The translations under genes and the position numbers were made by a program. Under the pieces are notes generated by a model. It worked only from the letters and a program-made list of their open reading frames with translations, did not search any database and was not told where the DNA came from. A DNA stretch of 64,000 nucleotides, from NCBI RefSeq assembly GCF_000012985.1, contig NC_007645.1, positions 496,001-560,000 of the forward strand, written 5' to 3'. Numbering within the stretch: position 1 is the first letter of the stretch; each line of letters opens with the position of its first letter. Positions 1-8,878 of the stretch are shown piece by piece. The stretch is from Hahella chejuensis KCTC 2396 (GTDB taxonomy: Bacteria; Pseudomonadota; Gammaproteobacteria; Pseudomonadales; Oleiphilaceae).

Positions 1-769
1 TGCCGCTGTGCAATTGCTCCACATACTCGTTGAATTCCACCCCGGTGGAGGCGGTCGCCGCCAATAACTGCAAGGCCGATACCCAGCCCTCGACGCGGCG
101 GTTGGCGCGTTCGACGCTTTCCCGGGACACTTCAAAACGCAGGCGTTGCTCAAAATACACCTGCGCCTCGTCGGCGCTGAAGGAAAGGTCCTTGGCGGTG
201 ATTTCCAGCATCCGCCCCTGCATGCGCAATTGCGCCACGCCGATGGGCGGCGTGGTGCGGGACAACAACACCAGGGTGATATAAGGAGGCAGGTGGCGCA
301 GCAGGAACATCACTCCGCTGTGGATCTCCGGATTGCTGATCAGGTGATAGTCATCTAGAACCAGATGCAACGGATCGCCTTCCAAAGGCAGTTCAGACAG
401 CAAGTCCGTGAGAAACGTCTGCAAGGTCGGATAGCCTTGTTGGTTCAAGGTGCGCAGGGTTTCCGGACAGGCGCCTCGGGTGGCCTCATTCAGTGAATGG
501 GCGACATAGAAAGCGAACTGTTCGCTCAGGTTATCCTGGGCGTCGAGACGGAACCAGGCGGCGTTGGCGCCCAAAGCGCCCAAGCGGTCGTCGATCATCG
601 TGGTTTTGCCGTAACCCGCAGGGGCTTGCACCAGGATCAGGTTGACCGGGTCGATCTCGTGCAGCAGATCGTCGAACTTTTCCCGCTCCAACAGATGCGC
701 AGGCCTCGGCGGCGGCAGTATCTTGGCTTTTATCAAAGTTAAAGACTCGGGCTTTATTGTAGTTGTCAT
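1..769 (-). CDS. MalT/LAL-type LuxR-family ATP-dependent regulator, N-terminal part (cut by window edge)
   Basis: The reverse strand reads an open frame from an ATG at 767-769 to the window edge, about 256 codons without a stop. It begins MTTTIKPESLTLIKAKILPP and then has a Walker A motif APAGYGKTT near residue 50 and a Walker-B-like stretch HLVLDDYHLI near residue 130. This is the N-terminal STAND-type NTPase layout of MalT-like regulators, which oligomerise with ATP plus an inducer and bind DNA through a C-terminal LuxR helix-turn-helix. That C-terminal half lies outside the window. The inducer cannot be told. A malE gene is present at 49.2 kb, but nothing here links the two. Confidence 0.85.
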   Translation of the reverse strand, partial: MTTTIKPESLTLIKAKILPPPRPAHLLEREKFDDLLHEIDPVNLILVQAPAGYGKTTMIDDRLGALGANAAWFRLDAQDNLSEQFAFYVAHSLNEATRGACPETLRTLNQQGYPTLQTFLTDLLSELPLEGDPLHLVLDDYHLISNPEIHSGVMFLLRHLPPYITLVLLSRTTPPIGVAQLRMQGRMLEITAKDLSFSADEAQVYFEQRLRFEVSRESVERANRRVEGWVSALQLLAATASTGVEFNEYVEQLHSG

Positions 770-1232
770 CGGCGACCCTAATTATGTTTCAGCGCTAATG
801 TCGTCCATTATTGGCCGGTTCATACGCCGGTCATGAATTTTTGGTTATATGGAGTCTTGGCTCCCTGGACGCAGTTACTTCAGACTTTAGCAAATATCGC
901 TCTGGAAAGTCAGCGTCCGTTCACCGTATGCGCCCCGGCGGCGGGCGCTTATGTGGTTATTGCGTATTGTCGGTATAAGGCCGGAAGACCACCATACGCG
1001 GATGTATACGACAGTGCGTTTTCATTATTTCACTTTGCCCGCAATGTCTTGCGCGTCCATTCTGCGATGTGCGCATGTGGCTGCGGTGAAATAGCGGGAT
1101 CGTAACAGTTTTTGACGCCGCAGCGGTTCTTCCCCTGCGGCTTTTTTTTGCCCTCAGGGTCCGATCTAAAAATCCCCGACTGCGATAGTTTTGTATTGGC
1201 GATGCGACTGTGTTTAAGGAAAGGCGCGGAGG
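770..1232. other. Intergenic region between MalT-like regulator and EamA gene
   Basis: This gap of 463 bp holds the start-side region of the minus-strand regulator and a plus-strand terminator-like hairpin at 1117-1149. A plus frame (833-1105) exists in the gap but has no ribosome site and no recognisable domain. No gene is called here. A short untranslated transcript ending at the hairpin is possible. Confidence 0.5.
1117..1149 (+). terminator. Rho-independent terminator, plus strand, with no obvious gene upstream
   Basis: GCCGCAG at 1117-1123 pairs with CTGCGGC at 1135-1141, followed by eight T at 1142-1149. The T run is only on the plus-strand side. It lies upstream of the EamA start, so it could end a small RNA or act as an attenuator for the EamA transcript. 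Confidence 0.7.
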
Positions 1233-2240
1233 TTGGCGGTGGTTATTTTTGCTTATGCGATGGTGATTTTGGTTTGGGCGACGACGCCTTTGGGAGTCGT
1301 ATGGAGCAGTCAGTCTTTTCATCCGACGGTGGCGGTAGGGTTGCGCATGACGATCGCGGCGGTCGTCACCGGCGTCATTATTCGCTTGTATCGTATTCCC
1401 CTGCACTGGGACCGGGACTCGCTCTATAGCTATCTGTGCGGAACCATGGGCGTGTTTGGGGCGATGATGCTGACCTACTTCGCTTCGAAAACGGTTCCCT
1501 CCGGATTGATCTCCGTGATGTACGGTCTGTCGCCGATTATGTCCGGCTTGCTTGGCGTCTATCTGCTGGACGGCGCTCGTTTTCAGAAGAGCCAGTGGCT
1601 GGCGCTCGCCCTGGCCATAAGCGGCTTGGCCACGGTGTTTGGCAAGGATCTGCACGCCACCGGCTCAATCGTGTTTGGGCTGATGCTGGTTTTGGGGGCG
1701 GTCATGCTGTTCAGTCTCAGTGGGGTGTTGTTGAAGAAACAGAAAGCAACCCCGCACCCCCTGGCGCTGACCTTTGGTTCTATTCTGCTGGCGCTTCCCG
1801 GCTATTTCATTCTTTGGGCGTTGATGGATGGCGCAACACCCCGCATCGAATTGCATGATCGCGGCTTGTGGGCGGTAGTGTACCTTGCGTTGATTGGCTC
1901 GGTGTTGGGTTTCTTCTCCTATTATTACGTACTGCAGAAGCTGCAGCCTTCCACTGTCGCCATGGCGACGCTGGTGACGCCGGTCTTGGCGCTGATGCTG
2001 GGGGTGACGCTGAATGATGAGACTATTCATCCCACGGTATTGCTGGGCGGTTGCCTCATTCTGGTTGGTTTGGCTTTATATTTCGATCTGCCGCGCAAGG
2101 CGCTGCGCTGGTTGCGGCCCATTAGCGAACCAGCGCTGGTTTTGCCGTTAAGCAACGAAGAAAATAAATGTACTGATCAACAACGCGCAGGCGAGATTGA
2201 GATAAAAGCCCACTCGAACCATGGTTCTCTGAGGAACTAA
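1233..2240 (+). CDS. EamA/DMT-family transporter
   Basis: A 335-aa integral membrane protein with about ten hydrophobic segments in two repeats of five, the layout of the drug/metabolite transporter superfamily (EamA). Signatures such as FGAMMLTYFASKTVPSGL and GSVLGFFSYYYVLQKLQPST fit the ends of the two repeats. The substrate is unknown. The start is a TTG at 1233, preceded by AAGGAAAGG at 1216-1224 with a spacing of about eight bases. After the last membrane segment it carries a hydrophilic tail of about 50 residues. Its last 93 bp run antisense into the 3' end of the convergent DASS transporter gene, so that tail may be a read-on caused by the overlap. Confidence 0.85.
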   Translation: MAVVIFAYAMVILVWATTPLGVVWSSQSFHPTVAVGLRMTIAAVVTGVIIRLYRIPLHWDRDSLYSYLCGTMGVFGAMMLTYFASKTVPSGLISVMYGLSPIMSGLLGVYLLDGARFQKSQWLALALAISGLATVFGKDLHATGSIVFGLMLVLGAVMLFSLSGVLLKKQKATPHPLALTFGSILLALPGYFILWALMDGATPRIELHDRGLWAVVYLALIGSVLGFFSYYYVLQKLQPSTVAMATLVTPVLALMLGVTLNDETIHPTVLLGGCLILVGLALYFDLPRKALRWLRPISEPALVLPLSNEENKCTDQQRAGEIEIKAHSNHGSLRN

Positions 2241-3476
2241 TCCGGTCCCATGCACTATGGCGTTGGGCGGTGTCGCCACCGGCAGCATGAAGGCGCAGGA
2301 GGCGGCTACTCCGATGGTCAGCGCAGTCTGACCAGGGCCTAACTGACCCGTCGGCAACGCCAGAAAAATTGGAACCAGCAATGCGGCGGTGGCGGTGTTG
2401 CTGGACAGCTCGGTCAGAAAAATGACGAAGGCGGTAATCGCCAGCAGCAGTAAAAACGCAGGCCAGGCGGAGACCAGCGTCGCCAGAGACTCTCCCAGCA
2501 ATTGGCTGGCGCCGGAGCTTTTCAGGATCACGCTCAAGGTCAAACCGCCCCCGAACAGCAATAGAACGCCCCAGTCTGTTGTCGCGCTGATATCCTTCCA
2601 GTTGACCACCTTGGTGATGGTCAGTGCGGCCAGGGCGAGGATCGCAATCCAGCTATCCAAGTCTTTCTCTATGCCTATCAACTCCCCCAGTGGCTTGCTC
2701 AGCAGCCACATCGCCACCGTACCGGTGAATACGCCAAGCAGCAGCATGCGCTCACGGGTCCAGGTGAAGTCCGCGGACATTGCGCTCTGGGCGCGTCCGC
2801 TAAGATCCGGCTGCAAGGTTTTGCGGAGAATCAGCAACATGACCGGCCATAGCATCAGTGTGATGGGCAGGCCCAGTTGAATCCAATCGCTGAACGTCAT
2901 ATTCAACTGGGCGGCGACAATAGCGTTGGGCGGACTGCCAACCAGGGTGGCGACGCCGCCAATACTGGCTGAGTATGCGACCGCCAACAGCGCGAATACG
3001 CGCGGATTGTCCGGGCGATCATCTTCCTGGCTGAGCAGGCCCAGCACCAGCGGCATCATGATCGCCGTGGTGGCGGTATTACTGATCCACATAGACAGCA
3101 GGGCGCTGAGCGCGCACAGTAAAATCAATGCATGGCTGATCTTCCCGCGAGTCAGGCGCAGCACCTTGGCGGCGATGGCGCGGTCCACTTGCTGCTTATG
3201 TAGCGCAGAGGCCAGCGCGAAGCCGCCGAGGAACAGGAAAATAATCGGATTGGCGAATTCACCGAACCCCTCCTTAACGGTCAACAGTCCGAGCGTCACC
3301 GCCATGATGGTAATCAGCAGGGCGGTGACGGTGACGTGGAAGAGTTCAGTGATCCACAGCACCGCGGCGATCCAGAGTATGGAGAGCCCATGACGGGCGT
3401 TGGCCGGCGCCTGTAGCAGCGTTTCCAGGCATAGCGGCCCCGCCGCCAGGATTATCCAGATCAGTTTCAGTCGCAT
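2148..3476 (-). CDS. DASS/SLC13-family anion (dicarboxylate or sulfate) : sodium symporter
   Basis: A 442-aa polytopic protein. The SNTAT motif appears twice, in MWISNTATTAIMMPLV near residue 130 and in TELSSNTATAALLVP near residue 360, as expected for the paired substrate- and sodium-binding loops of the DASS family. PPNAIV also occurs twice. Such transporters import C4-dicarboxylates, citrate or sulfate with Na+; the sequence does not decide which. The gene is convergent with the EamA gene and shares 93 bp with it at the 3' ends. It is monocistronic. Confidence 0.85.
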   Translation of the reverse strand: MRLKLIWIILAAGPLCLETLLQAPANARHGLSILWIAAVLWITELFHVTVTALLITIMAVTLGLLTVKEGFGEFANPIIFLFLGGFALASALHKQQVDRAIAAKVLRLTRGKISHALILLCALSALLSMWISNTATTAIMMPLVLGLLSQEDDRPDNPRVFALLAVAYSASIGGVATLVGSPPNAIVAAQLNMTFSDWIQLGLPITLMLWPVMLLILRKTLQPDLSGRAQSAMSADFTWTRERMLLLGVFTGTVAMWLLSKPLGELIGIEKDLDSWIAILALAALTITKVVNWKDISATTDWGVLLLFGGGLTLSVILKSSGASQLLGESLATLVSAWPAFLLLLAITAFVIFLTELSSNTATAALLVPIFLALPTGQLGPGQTALTIGVAASCAFMLPVATPPNAIVHGTGLVPQRTMVRVGFYLNLACALLISTFIFFVA

Positions 3477-3592
3477 GATTAATCAGCCGTTGCTTTCCTT
3501 GTCCTGGCGTTCTGCTTGATGTAACGCCAAAAATGGGGTAATCATCGGTTTTTCATAGAGTAAATGTCTTGATATAACGCAAAAGGACGCCA

Positions 3593-4096
3593 ATGACACC
3601 GAATGCTTCTCAGTTTAGCCTACGACCTGTCACCCCTGCTGATAATGCGCAAATGGGGGAGGTGATTCGTCAGGTCTCCGCCGAATATGGGCTCACTCCA
3701 GAGCGGGGATTCGCTGTCGGTGACGCCAGTGTAGACGCCATGTATGAAACTTATGCGATCCCCGGCGCGGCCTATTGGGTGGTGGAGCACGAAGGCCGCA
3801 TTGTGGGCGGCGGTGGCGTGGCGCCGTTGGCGGGGGGCGACGGCTCTGTCGCGGAACTGCAGAAAATGTACTTTCTGCCGGTCTGCCGTGGACAAGGCTT
3901 GGGGTACAAAATCGTGCTCATGGCGCAAGAGTTCGCCAAAGATCATGGGTTCAAACAGTGTTATCTGGAAACCACCGCCGCGTTAAAAGAGGCCATCGCC
4001 TTATACGAACGCCTGGGTTTCAAACTGTTGACCGAGCCCATGGGAGATACCGGACATCAAGTCTGTGAAGTGCGCATGATCAAAGCGCTGGACTGA
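3593..4096 (+). CDS. GNAT-family N-acetyltransferase
   Basis: A 167-aa single-domain protein. It has the acetyl-CoA pyrophosphate loop of GNAT motif A at [14 protein letters not shown] near residue 100 and the motif B helix [11 protein letters not shown] near residue 140. The substrate is unknown. The start ATG at 3593 follows AAAAGGA with suitable spacing. It ends 12 bp before the 3' end of the convergent AEC transporter gene and has no operon partner. Confidence 0.85.
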   Translation: MTPNASQFSLRPVTPADNAQMGEVIRQVSAEYGLTPERGFAVGDASVDAMYETYAIPGAAYWVVEHEGRIVGGGGVAPLAGGDGSVAELQKMYFLPVCRGQGLGYKIVLMAQEFAKDHGFKQCYLETTAALKEAIALYERLGFKLLTEPMGDTGHQVCEVRMIKALD

Positions 4097-4107
4097 CGCA
4101 ATGCGCC

Positions 4108-5067
4108 TTACATCCAGCCGATCGTGTTCAGCACCGTAATGCCGATCGCCAGGGTTATGAAGGACGCCAACGTAGACAAGGCGACAATGGCGGCGGCCAA
4201 CTCACTGTCGCCGCCCATCGCTTTCGCCATCACGAAGCTAACGGTGGCGGTGGGGCTGGCGAACATGAGAAATAGCGAACCCAGGTAGATATCGCGTATG
4301 CCTATGGCGAACGCGACAACAATCTGCGCCACCGGCAACCAGATCAGCTTCAGTTGCGTGGCGTGCAACGCCAGCCCGGAGGTCGCACGCAAAACTTTGC
4401 CGTTGATGGAGCCGCCTACGCAGAGCAAGGCCAGAGGCAGGGTCAGGTCGGCGAAATACCCGGCGGCTTTCTTCGCCATGTCTGGCAATGGAATCTGTAA
4501 TGCCGCAAATCCAAGCGCCAGCACGATGCTGATGATGAGGGGGTTGCGGACTATCTCTTTCAGTACGCCAGCCCAGGGGAGTTTGGCGTTTTGATGCTGC
4601 GAGGCGGTCAGCGCCCAGACTGACAACAGGTTATAAAGCAAGGTAACGAAACCCAGCAGCACTGATCCCACTGCAACGCCCTGTGCGCCATAGGCTCCGG
4701 CGCATAGCGCCAAACCGACGATGCCCAGGTTGCCTCGAAACGCGCCCTGAACGAATACGCCCAGTTGCGTGGGCTCTGAAATATAGCGTTTGGCGATGAT
4801 CCAGACTGCAATAAAGCCAACTGTCGTGGAGACGATGGCGTAGCCCAACTGCGCCAGATTGACTACTTGTCCCAACTGAAGCTCGGCGACGTTGAGGAAG
4901 ATGAGAGTGGGCAGCGCAATTTTGAACACCAGACGGGAGCCTGTCTCAATGAACGCGCCGTCAATCATGTTGCTGCGTCGCAATAAGAAGCCGAGGATGA
5001 CGAGAAAGAATATCGGCAACACCACACCGGCGGCGAAAACGGCGCTTTGCAGCAACAACTCAAACAT
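4108..5067 (-). CDS. AEC (auxin efflux carrier) family transporter
   Basis: A 319-aa membrane protein with about ten hydrophobic segments. It has the FFLVILGFLLRR opening and the GALRGN-like motif (here QGAFRGNLGIVGLAL near residue 110) of the PF03547 AEC family. Bacterial members are permeases for malate or malonate, or are uncharacterised. Nothing nearby names a substrate. It is convergent with the GNAT gene and stands alone. Confidence 0.82.
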   Translation of the reverse strand: MFELLLQSAVFAAGVVLPIFFLVILGFLLRRSNMIDGAFIETGSRLVFKIALPTLIFLNVAELQLGQVVNLAQLGYAIVSTTVGFIAVWIIAKRYISEPTQLGVFVQGAFRGNLGIVGLALCAGAYGAQGVAVGSVLLGFVTLLYNLLSVWALTASQHQNAKLPWAGVLKEIVRNPLIISIVLALGFAALQIPLPDMAKKAAGYFADLTLPLALLCVGGSINGKVLRATSGLALHATQLKLIWLPVAQIVVAFAIGIRDIYLGSLFLMFASPTATVSFVMAKAMGGDSELAAAIVALSTLASFITLAIGITVLNTIGWM

Positions 5068-5233
5068 GGGCGGACTCTGGAACTTGTTGGCTTAATGGAG
5101 GAGTTTAAGCGAGACTGCCGCAGCGTATGAATGAGATGTCAGTATGACGAGAGGGAAATATTCAATTGCTGGCGGTCAGGTTGGCCAAGCGGCTACGTTG
5201 GAAGACCGCCCGGCCGAGATCGATCGTTACGAA

Positions 5234-5623
5234 TCAGCGCGATGACAGCTTGTCCAGGTCGCGCTCGATTTCCTTGATCTTGTTGTTCACGACGCGCTCC
5301 AGGTGGCGCAGATCCTTCAGAATCTTCTCTTTAACATCTACCTGCTCAGTTTCTTTGCTGGTGATTTTGTCCAGCTCGTCCAGAACGTGCAGCAGATTAG
5401 GCGCAATTTCAGAAGTGTTTTCATAACGCTTGGCGCCGCCTGAGTCCACCAGCAATTGCTTTTGCAGGCGGGGAAATTTTACTTTCAGGCTTCTGTGGAA
5501 AAGGTCGCCTTTTTCCTTTTTGTAGTAGATCTTGAGGATATCGTTCTCAGCTTCGGTGCGCAGCGTGTATTTTTCGATGCGTTGGGGATCGGCGACGCCG
5601 ATATGTTTGAGGTGGTCAGTCAT
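5234..5623 (-). CDS. DUF3461 family protein
   Basis: A 129-aa soluble, charged protein. The segment ENDILKIYYKKEKGDLF and the tail DLRHLERVVNNKIKEIERDL match what I recall of the DUF3461 family, common in marine gammaproteobacteria and of unknown function. The second half should be helical and coiled. The ATG at 5621-5623 follows TGGAG. It is a single gene with no partner. Confidence 0.8.
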   Translation of the reverse strand: MTDHLKHIGVADPQRIEKYTLRTEAENDILKIYYKKEKGDLFHRSLKVKFPRLQKQLLVDSGGAKRYENTSEIAPNLLHVLDELDKITSKETEQVDVKEKILKDLRHLERVVNNKIKEIERDLDKLSSR

Positions 5624-5771
5624 GGGTACTCCAGATTAGTTTAAAATTTAAACCTTAAAAATCAGTTTAGTTAAGAAATGGGTAAGTTGTTAAAACAACG
5701 ATAAAAAACTGTATTGGGGCATATCTTGAACTTTTGATGAAAAATTGCTATAGGTAGAACCCGACAAAAAT

Positions 5772-5790
5772 GTTACCAACGGTAACCTTT
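5772..5790. promoter_or_regulatory. Short perfect dyad in the DUF3461/esterase gap
   Basis: GTTACC (5772-5777), a 3-base centre and GGTAAC (5781-5786) form a perfect palindrome followed by CTTTTTG, inside an AT-rich 280-bp gap. It could be a protein-binding site for the esterase promoter or a weak hairpin. No regulator can be assigned. Confidence 0.3.
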
Positions 5791-5903
5791 TTGACTTATG
5801 TCTAGTTCTGTGAGCGGCGGATGTTTTTTTGTACAACTGTGTAAGTTGGTCTATAAATCAAAAGTAGGTCCATCAGTTGTAACTTGGACGGCTGTTTGCT
5901 CGT

Positions 5904-6809
5904 ATGACTCGCATAAATATTCTGAAAGATATGATTCGCCTGGGGATGAATTTCATTCCCAACAACTTGATGGCCTATCGTCTGTGCGCCTCTCACACCT
6001 CGTGGTTTATTCATGCTCCGCCGGGCTTCTCCAGCGAGCCTTGTGAAATCGACGGGCTGCAGGCGTTATGGTTGAGTCACCACACTGAATGTGAATCCCG
6101 CGTTGTTTTGTATCTGCATGGCGGCGGATATGTCATTGGCTCCAACCGCACCCATCTTGAACTGGCCTGCCGCATCAGCAAAGCCGCCAAAGCGCGCACG
6201 TTGATGCTGGAATACCGGCTGGCGCCGGAGCACCCATTTCCGGCGGCGTTGCATGACGTGGTGGCGGTTTATAAGCAACTTTTGGATCGGGGCGTTAAAC
6301 CCAGACATATTGTCATTGCGGGAGACTCCGCGGGCGGAGGCCTGACCATGGCGGCCTTGCAATTCATTCGCGACATGGACCTGCCGGCGCCGGCGGCGGC
6401 GGTGTGTATTTCACCGTGGCTGGATCTTACCTGCCACTTGTCGAGCAAGTCCCATCGTCTGCCTCATGATCCGGTGATTTCGCCGGATCGCATTCGTTTT
6501 TTTGCGCGCCACTATGCGGGTGACCATGATCCTAAACTGCCAGGCATTTCGCCTTTCTTTGGGGACTTGCATGACCTGCCGCCGATGTTGATTCAGGTGG
6601 GCGGCGATGAAATTTTGCTTTCCGAGTGTAAGCAGTTTCACCGGCGCGCCCGTTTACAGGGAGTGCCTCTGCAATTGCAGGTGTGGCCGCATATGTTTCA
6701 CGTCTGGCATTTCGCCTCGCGTTTGTTGCCGCAAGGCGGTCGCGCCATTCATGAAATCGGCGACTTCATTCGCTCGCACACTCCGTTGGGAGCTACGGAG
6801 GCGGCATAA
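5904..6809 (+). CDS. HSL-family alpha/beta hydrolase (esterase/lipase)
   Basis: A 301-aa protein with the oxyanion-hole motif HGGGYVIGS at residues 72-80, the nucleophile motif GDSAGGG with Ser142, and a likely catalytic Asp235 (GGDEILLSE) and His266 (MFHVW). This is the complete layout of the bacterial hormone-sensitive-lipase group (alpha/beta hydrolase fold 3), which hydrolyses short-chain esters. No signal peptide is seen, so it is probably cytoplasmic. The ribosome site before the ATG is weak. A second protein of the same family lies at 31600-32535. Confidence 0.88.
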   Translation: MTRINILKDMIRLGMNFIPNNLMAYRLCASHTSWFIHAPPGFSSEPCEIDGLQALWLSHHTECESRVVLYLHGGGYVIGSNRTHLELACRISKAAKARTLMLEYRLAPEHPFPAALHDVVAVYKQLLDRGVKPRHIVIAGDSAGGGLTMAALQFIRDMDLPAPAAAVCISPWLDLTCHLSSKSHRLPHDPVISPDRIRFFARHYAGDHDPKLPGISPFFGDLHDLPPMLIQVGGDEILLSECKQFHRRARLQGVPLQLQVWPHMFHVWHFASRLLPQGGRAIHEIGDFIRSHTPLGATEAA

Positions 6810-6954
6810 AATACGACTTGTGGGAGAATAGTAAAAAACAATGCGCGCTGAGTAATTTCCGCTCTATAATTCTTCGCCCGGTCAGCGCGGCAATCGCTAT
6901 TGACCTTGAGGTCCCACTTTTTTTTCGCCGCCGGCGCGGAAGGAATTGCATTCT

Positions 6955-7617
6955 ATGTCCTTGAATCAAGATATCGCCCAGTCGGGCGCTTTGGCCTGTG
7001 CGCTGCCTTCTCAGGAGTGGCATGAGCGCATGGCTGACGCCTTGGCGCGGCAAGGATGGGGCGTATTTGACGATCTGATTCCGCTGGAGCTGTCCGCACG
7101 CCTGCGACAGGAAGCCGAATTTATTTATACCGAAGGCGGTTTCAGCCCGGCGCATATTGGTCGTGCGGAAGATCGGCAGTTGAATGACTCTGTGCGGCGC
7201 GACTGGTCATGTTGGCTGGATGGGCGCAGTGAGACGCAACAGCAGTTTCTGCTGTTTCTGGAAAATGTGCGTCAGGTTCTGAATCGCACTTTGTTTCTGG
7301 GACTGCAGGAAGTGGAGGCGCATTACGCTGTTTACGAGGCGCAGGCGTATTATCGCCGTCATGTGGACAACTTTCGTGGACGCAGTCCCCGTAAGGTGAC
7401 CCTGGTGCATTACCTGAACCCGAACTGGCTTCCCGACGAAGGCGGCGAACTGGGTTTATACGATGGCGGCAACGGCGGCCTTATCGCGGATATAGCGCCA
7501 GAGATGGGCCGGACTGTGATCTTTCTCAGTGAAGATTTTCCCCACGAAGTCAGACTGACCCATCGTCCCCGCTGGAGCCTCGCCTGCTGGCTGCGCACCA
7601 ACTCATCGCCGTTCTGA
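6955..7617 (+). CDS. 2-oxoglutarate/Fe(II)-dependent dioxygenase (prolyl-hydroxylase-like)
   Basis: A 220-aa protein. The iron facial triad is visible as the HVD motif in YYRRHVDNFRG near residue 138 and a distal His in DFPHEV near residue 198. RPRWS supplies the Arg that would bind 2-oxoglutarate. The spacing and the C-terminal SLACWLR fit the PHD/EGL-9-like P4Hc group found in Pseudomonas and relatives; the target protein is unknown. The ATG at 6955 is preferred because AAGGA at 6940-6944 is 10 bases upstream. A TTG at 6946 in frame would be too close to it. Confidence 0.85.
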   Translation: MSLNQDIAQSGALACALPSQEWHERMADALARQGWGVFDDLIPLELSARLRQEAEFIYTEGGFSPAHIGRAEDRQLNDSVRRDWSCWLDGRSETQQQFLLFLENVRQVLNRTLFLGLQEVEAHYAVYEAQAYYRRHVDNFRGRSPRKVTLVHYLNPNWLPDEGGELGLYDGGNGGLIADIAPEMGRTVIFLSEDFPHEVRLTHRPRWSLACWLRTNSSPF

Positions 7618-7670
7618 GGCCCCGCACAGATGCGCGGAGCACTCTTGTCGTTGGAGAATAACTGCCTGGC

Positions 7671-8165
7671 CTACTTGCCCAGCAGAATTTTACTGAGATG
7701 GAGTTGCTCGTCGATTTTATCCAGCAATTCTTCATCGCTGGGCGGCGTACGTGGATCGAAGCGCGCTACGCAGCGGCCTTCGCCATCGACCAGAAACTTC
7801 TCGAAATTCCAGCGTATGTCTTCGCCATCGCCGATCAGCCATTGGTAAAGCGGGCTCCGTCCCGGGCCGTTCACCTCTGTTTTTGACGTCATGGGAAAGC
7901 TTACCTGGAAACGCGTGGAGCAGAACTCGTGAATGGCGGCTTCGTCGCCGGGCTCTTGCCCGCCGAACTGGTTGCAGGGCAATCCCAATACCACCAGGCC
8001 ATCGTCTTTGCGCTCTTCATAGAGAGACTGCAACTCTTCGTACTGCGGCGTCAGGCCGCACTCACTGGCGACGTTCACCAGCAACAGCGTTCTACCTTTG
8101 AATTGCTCAAGGGGCAGGTCGGCGCCATGAATATCTTTGAGGGTAAAATCGTATAGCGTCGTCAT
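7671..8165 (-). CDS. Glutathione peroxidase family protein (Cys type)
   Basis: A 164-aa thioredoxin-fold peroxidase. The catalytic Cys36 lies in NVASECGLTP, Gln70 in NQFGGQEPG and the Trp119-Asn120 pair in IRWNFEKF, so the catalytic tetrad is complete with Cys in place of Sec. Bacterial Cys-type enzymes reduce hydroperoxides, often using thioredoxin rather than glutathione. The start ATG overlaps the stop of the upstream DUF502 gene as ATGA, which indicates translational coupling. It is the third gene of the operon starting at 9289. Confidence 0.92.
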   Translation of the reverse strand: MTTLYDFTLKDIHGADLPLEQFKGRTLLLVNVASECGLTPQYEELQSLYEERKDDGLVVLGLPCNQFGGQEPGDEAAIHEFCSTRFQVSFPMTSKTEVNGPGRSPLYQWLIGDGEDIRWNFEKFLVDGEGRCVARFDPRTPPSDEELLDKIDEQLHLSKILLGK

Positions 8166-8866
8166 AGTTGGATGTCCTTATGTTGTTCTGGATGTGAGGG
8201 AACCGGTTTACCGTTCGTCGTCACGACGGCGGGGTCCGTTTTGGCGACGCCGGGACCGGCGATCGCCAGCAAAGCCGCGCTGCCGGCGCCGCATGAAATG
8301 ATGGTGCGAATGGCGGCTTCCACTTTGATATCCGGTCTCAGCGTCACTGCTTCGCCTGGGACGTGAAAAACGAAACCGGTCGTGGGGTTGGGGCCTGTTG
8401 GGACAAAGACCGTGTAGCGGCCGTCGTCATGCGTACTGGTGACAATGGCGGTCACGGTGGTCGGCGTTGAAGGACCGAATATTTTTACTTCCGCCACAGC
8501 GCCGGATCTGAACGGCGAGTTTTTCTTGTCGCCCAGCAACTGGGTGACGATCTCCTTCACCATTTGATAGCCCGGTGCGATACGACGTAAATGACCGTCG
8601 AATCGCGAATGTAGAAAGCGGCCGATGCTGGTGGCGGTAAGACTGCCCACCAGGATGCACGCGACGGCGATCACCAGGATAACGACCATGTCGCCAACCA
8701 CCTCCGGCGCCGACACCATGCGAATCACGATATTGGTGATAGGTTGAATCAGGTCAGTAACGGCTCGGAAGAGCCAATTGAAGAACAGGCCCAGGATCGC
8801 CAGGGGCAACAGTACAATAACGCCGCCGATAAAAGCGTTGCGTAATAACAACTTCAGTTTTGTCAT
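8162..8866 (-). CDS. DUF502 family membrane protein
   Basis: A 234-aa protein with two N-terminal membrane segments (about residues 10-35 and 58-80) and a soluble C-terminal part containing YTVFVPTGPNPTTGFVFHVP. This matches my recollection of the DUF502 family, of unknown function. It lies 12 bp after the CoA-binding protein gene and overlaps the glutathione peroxidase start by 4 bp, so all three are probably co-transcribed. That context suggests, but does not show, a link to stress defence. Confidence 0.82.
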   Translation of the reverse strand: MTKLKLLLRNAFIGGVIVLLPLAILGLFFNWLFRAVTDLIQPITNIVIRMVSAPEVVGDMVVILVIAVACILVGSLTATSIGRFLHSRFDGHLRRIAPGYQMVKEIVTQLLGDKKNSPFRSGAVAEVKIFGPSTPTTVTAIVTSTHDDGRYTVFVPTGPNPTTGFVFHVPGEAVTLRPDIKVEAAIRTIISCGAGSAALLAIAGPGVAKTDPAVVTTNGKPVPSHPEQHKDIQL

Positions 8867-8878
8867 AGAGATTAGAAA

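Noticed and set aside
1-769. Functional link between the MalT-like regulator and malE at 49 kb
   Set aside because: The genes are 48 kb apart, the regulator lacks its DNA-binding end in this window, and no MalT box could be placed before malE.
833-1105. 90-aa plus-strand frame before the terminator at 1117
   Set aside because: There is no Shine-Dalgarno sequence, no family-like pattern and an irregular composition. A non-coding transcript explains the terminator as well.
957-1655. 232-aa minus frame over the EamA start
   Set aside because: It is Arg/His/Gln-rich and low in hydrophobic residues, a typical antisense shadow of a membrane-protein gene.
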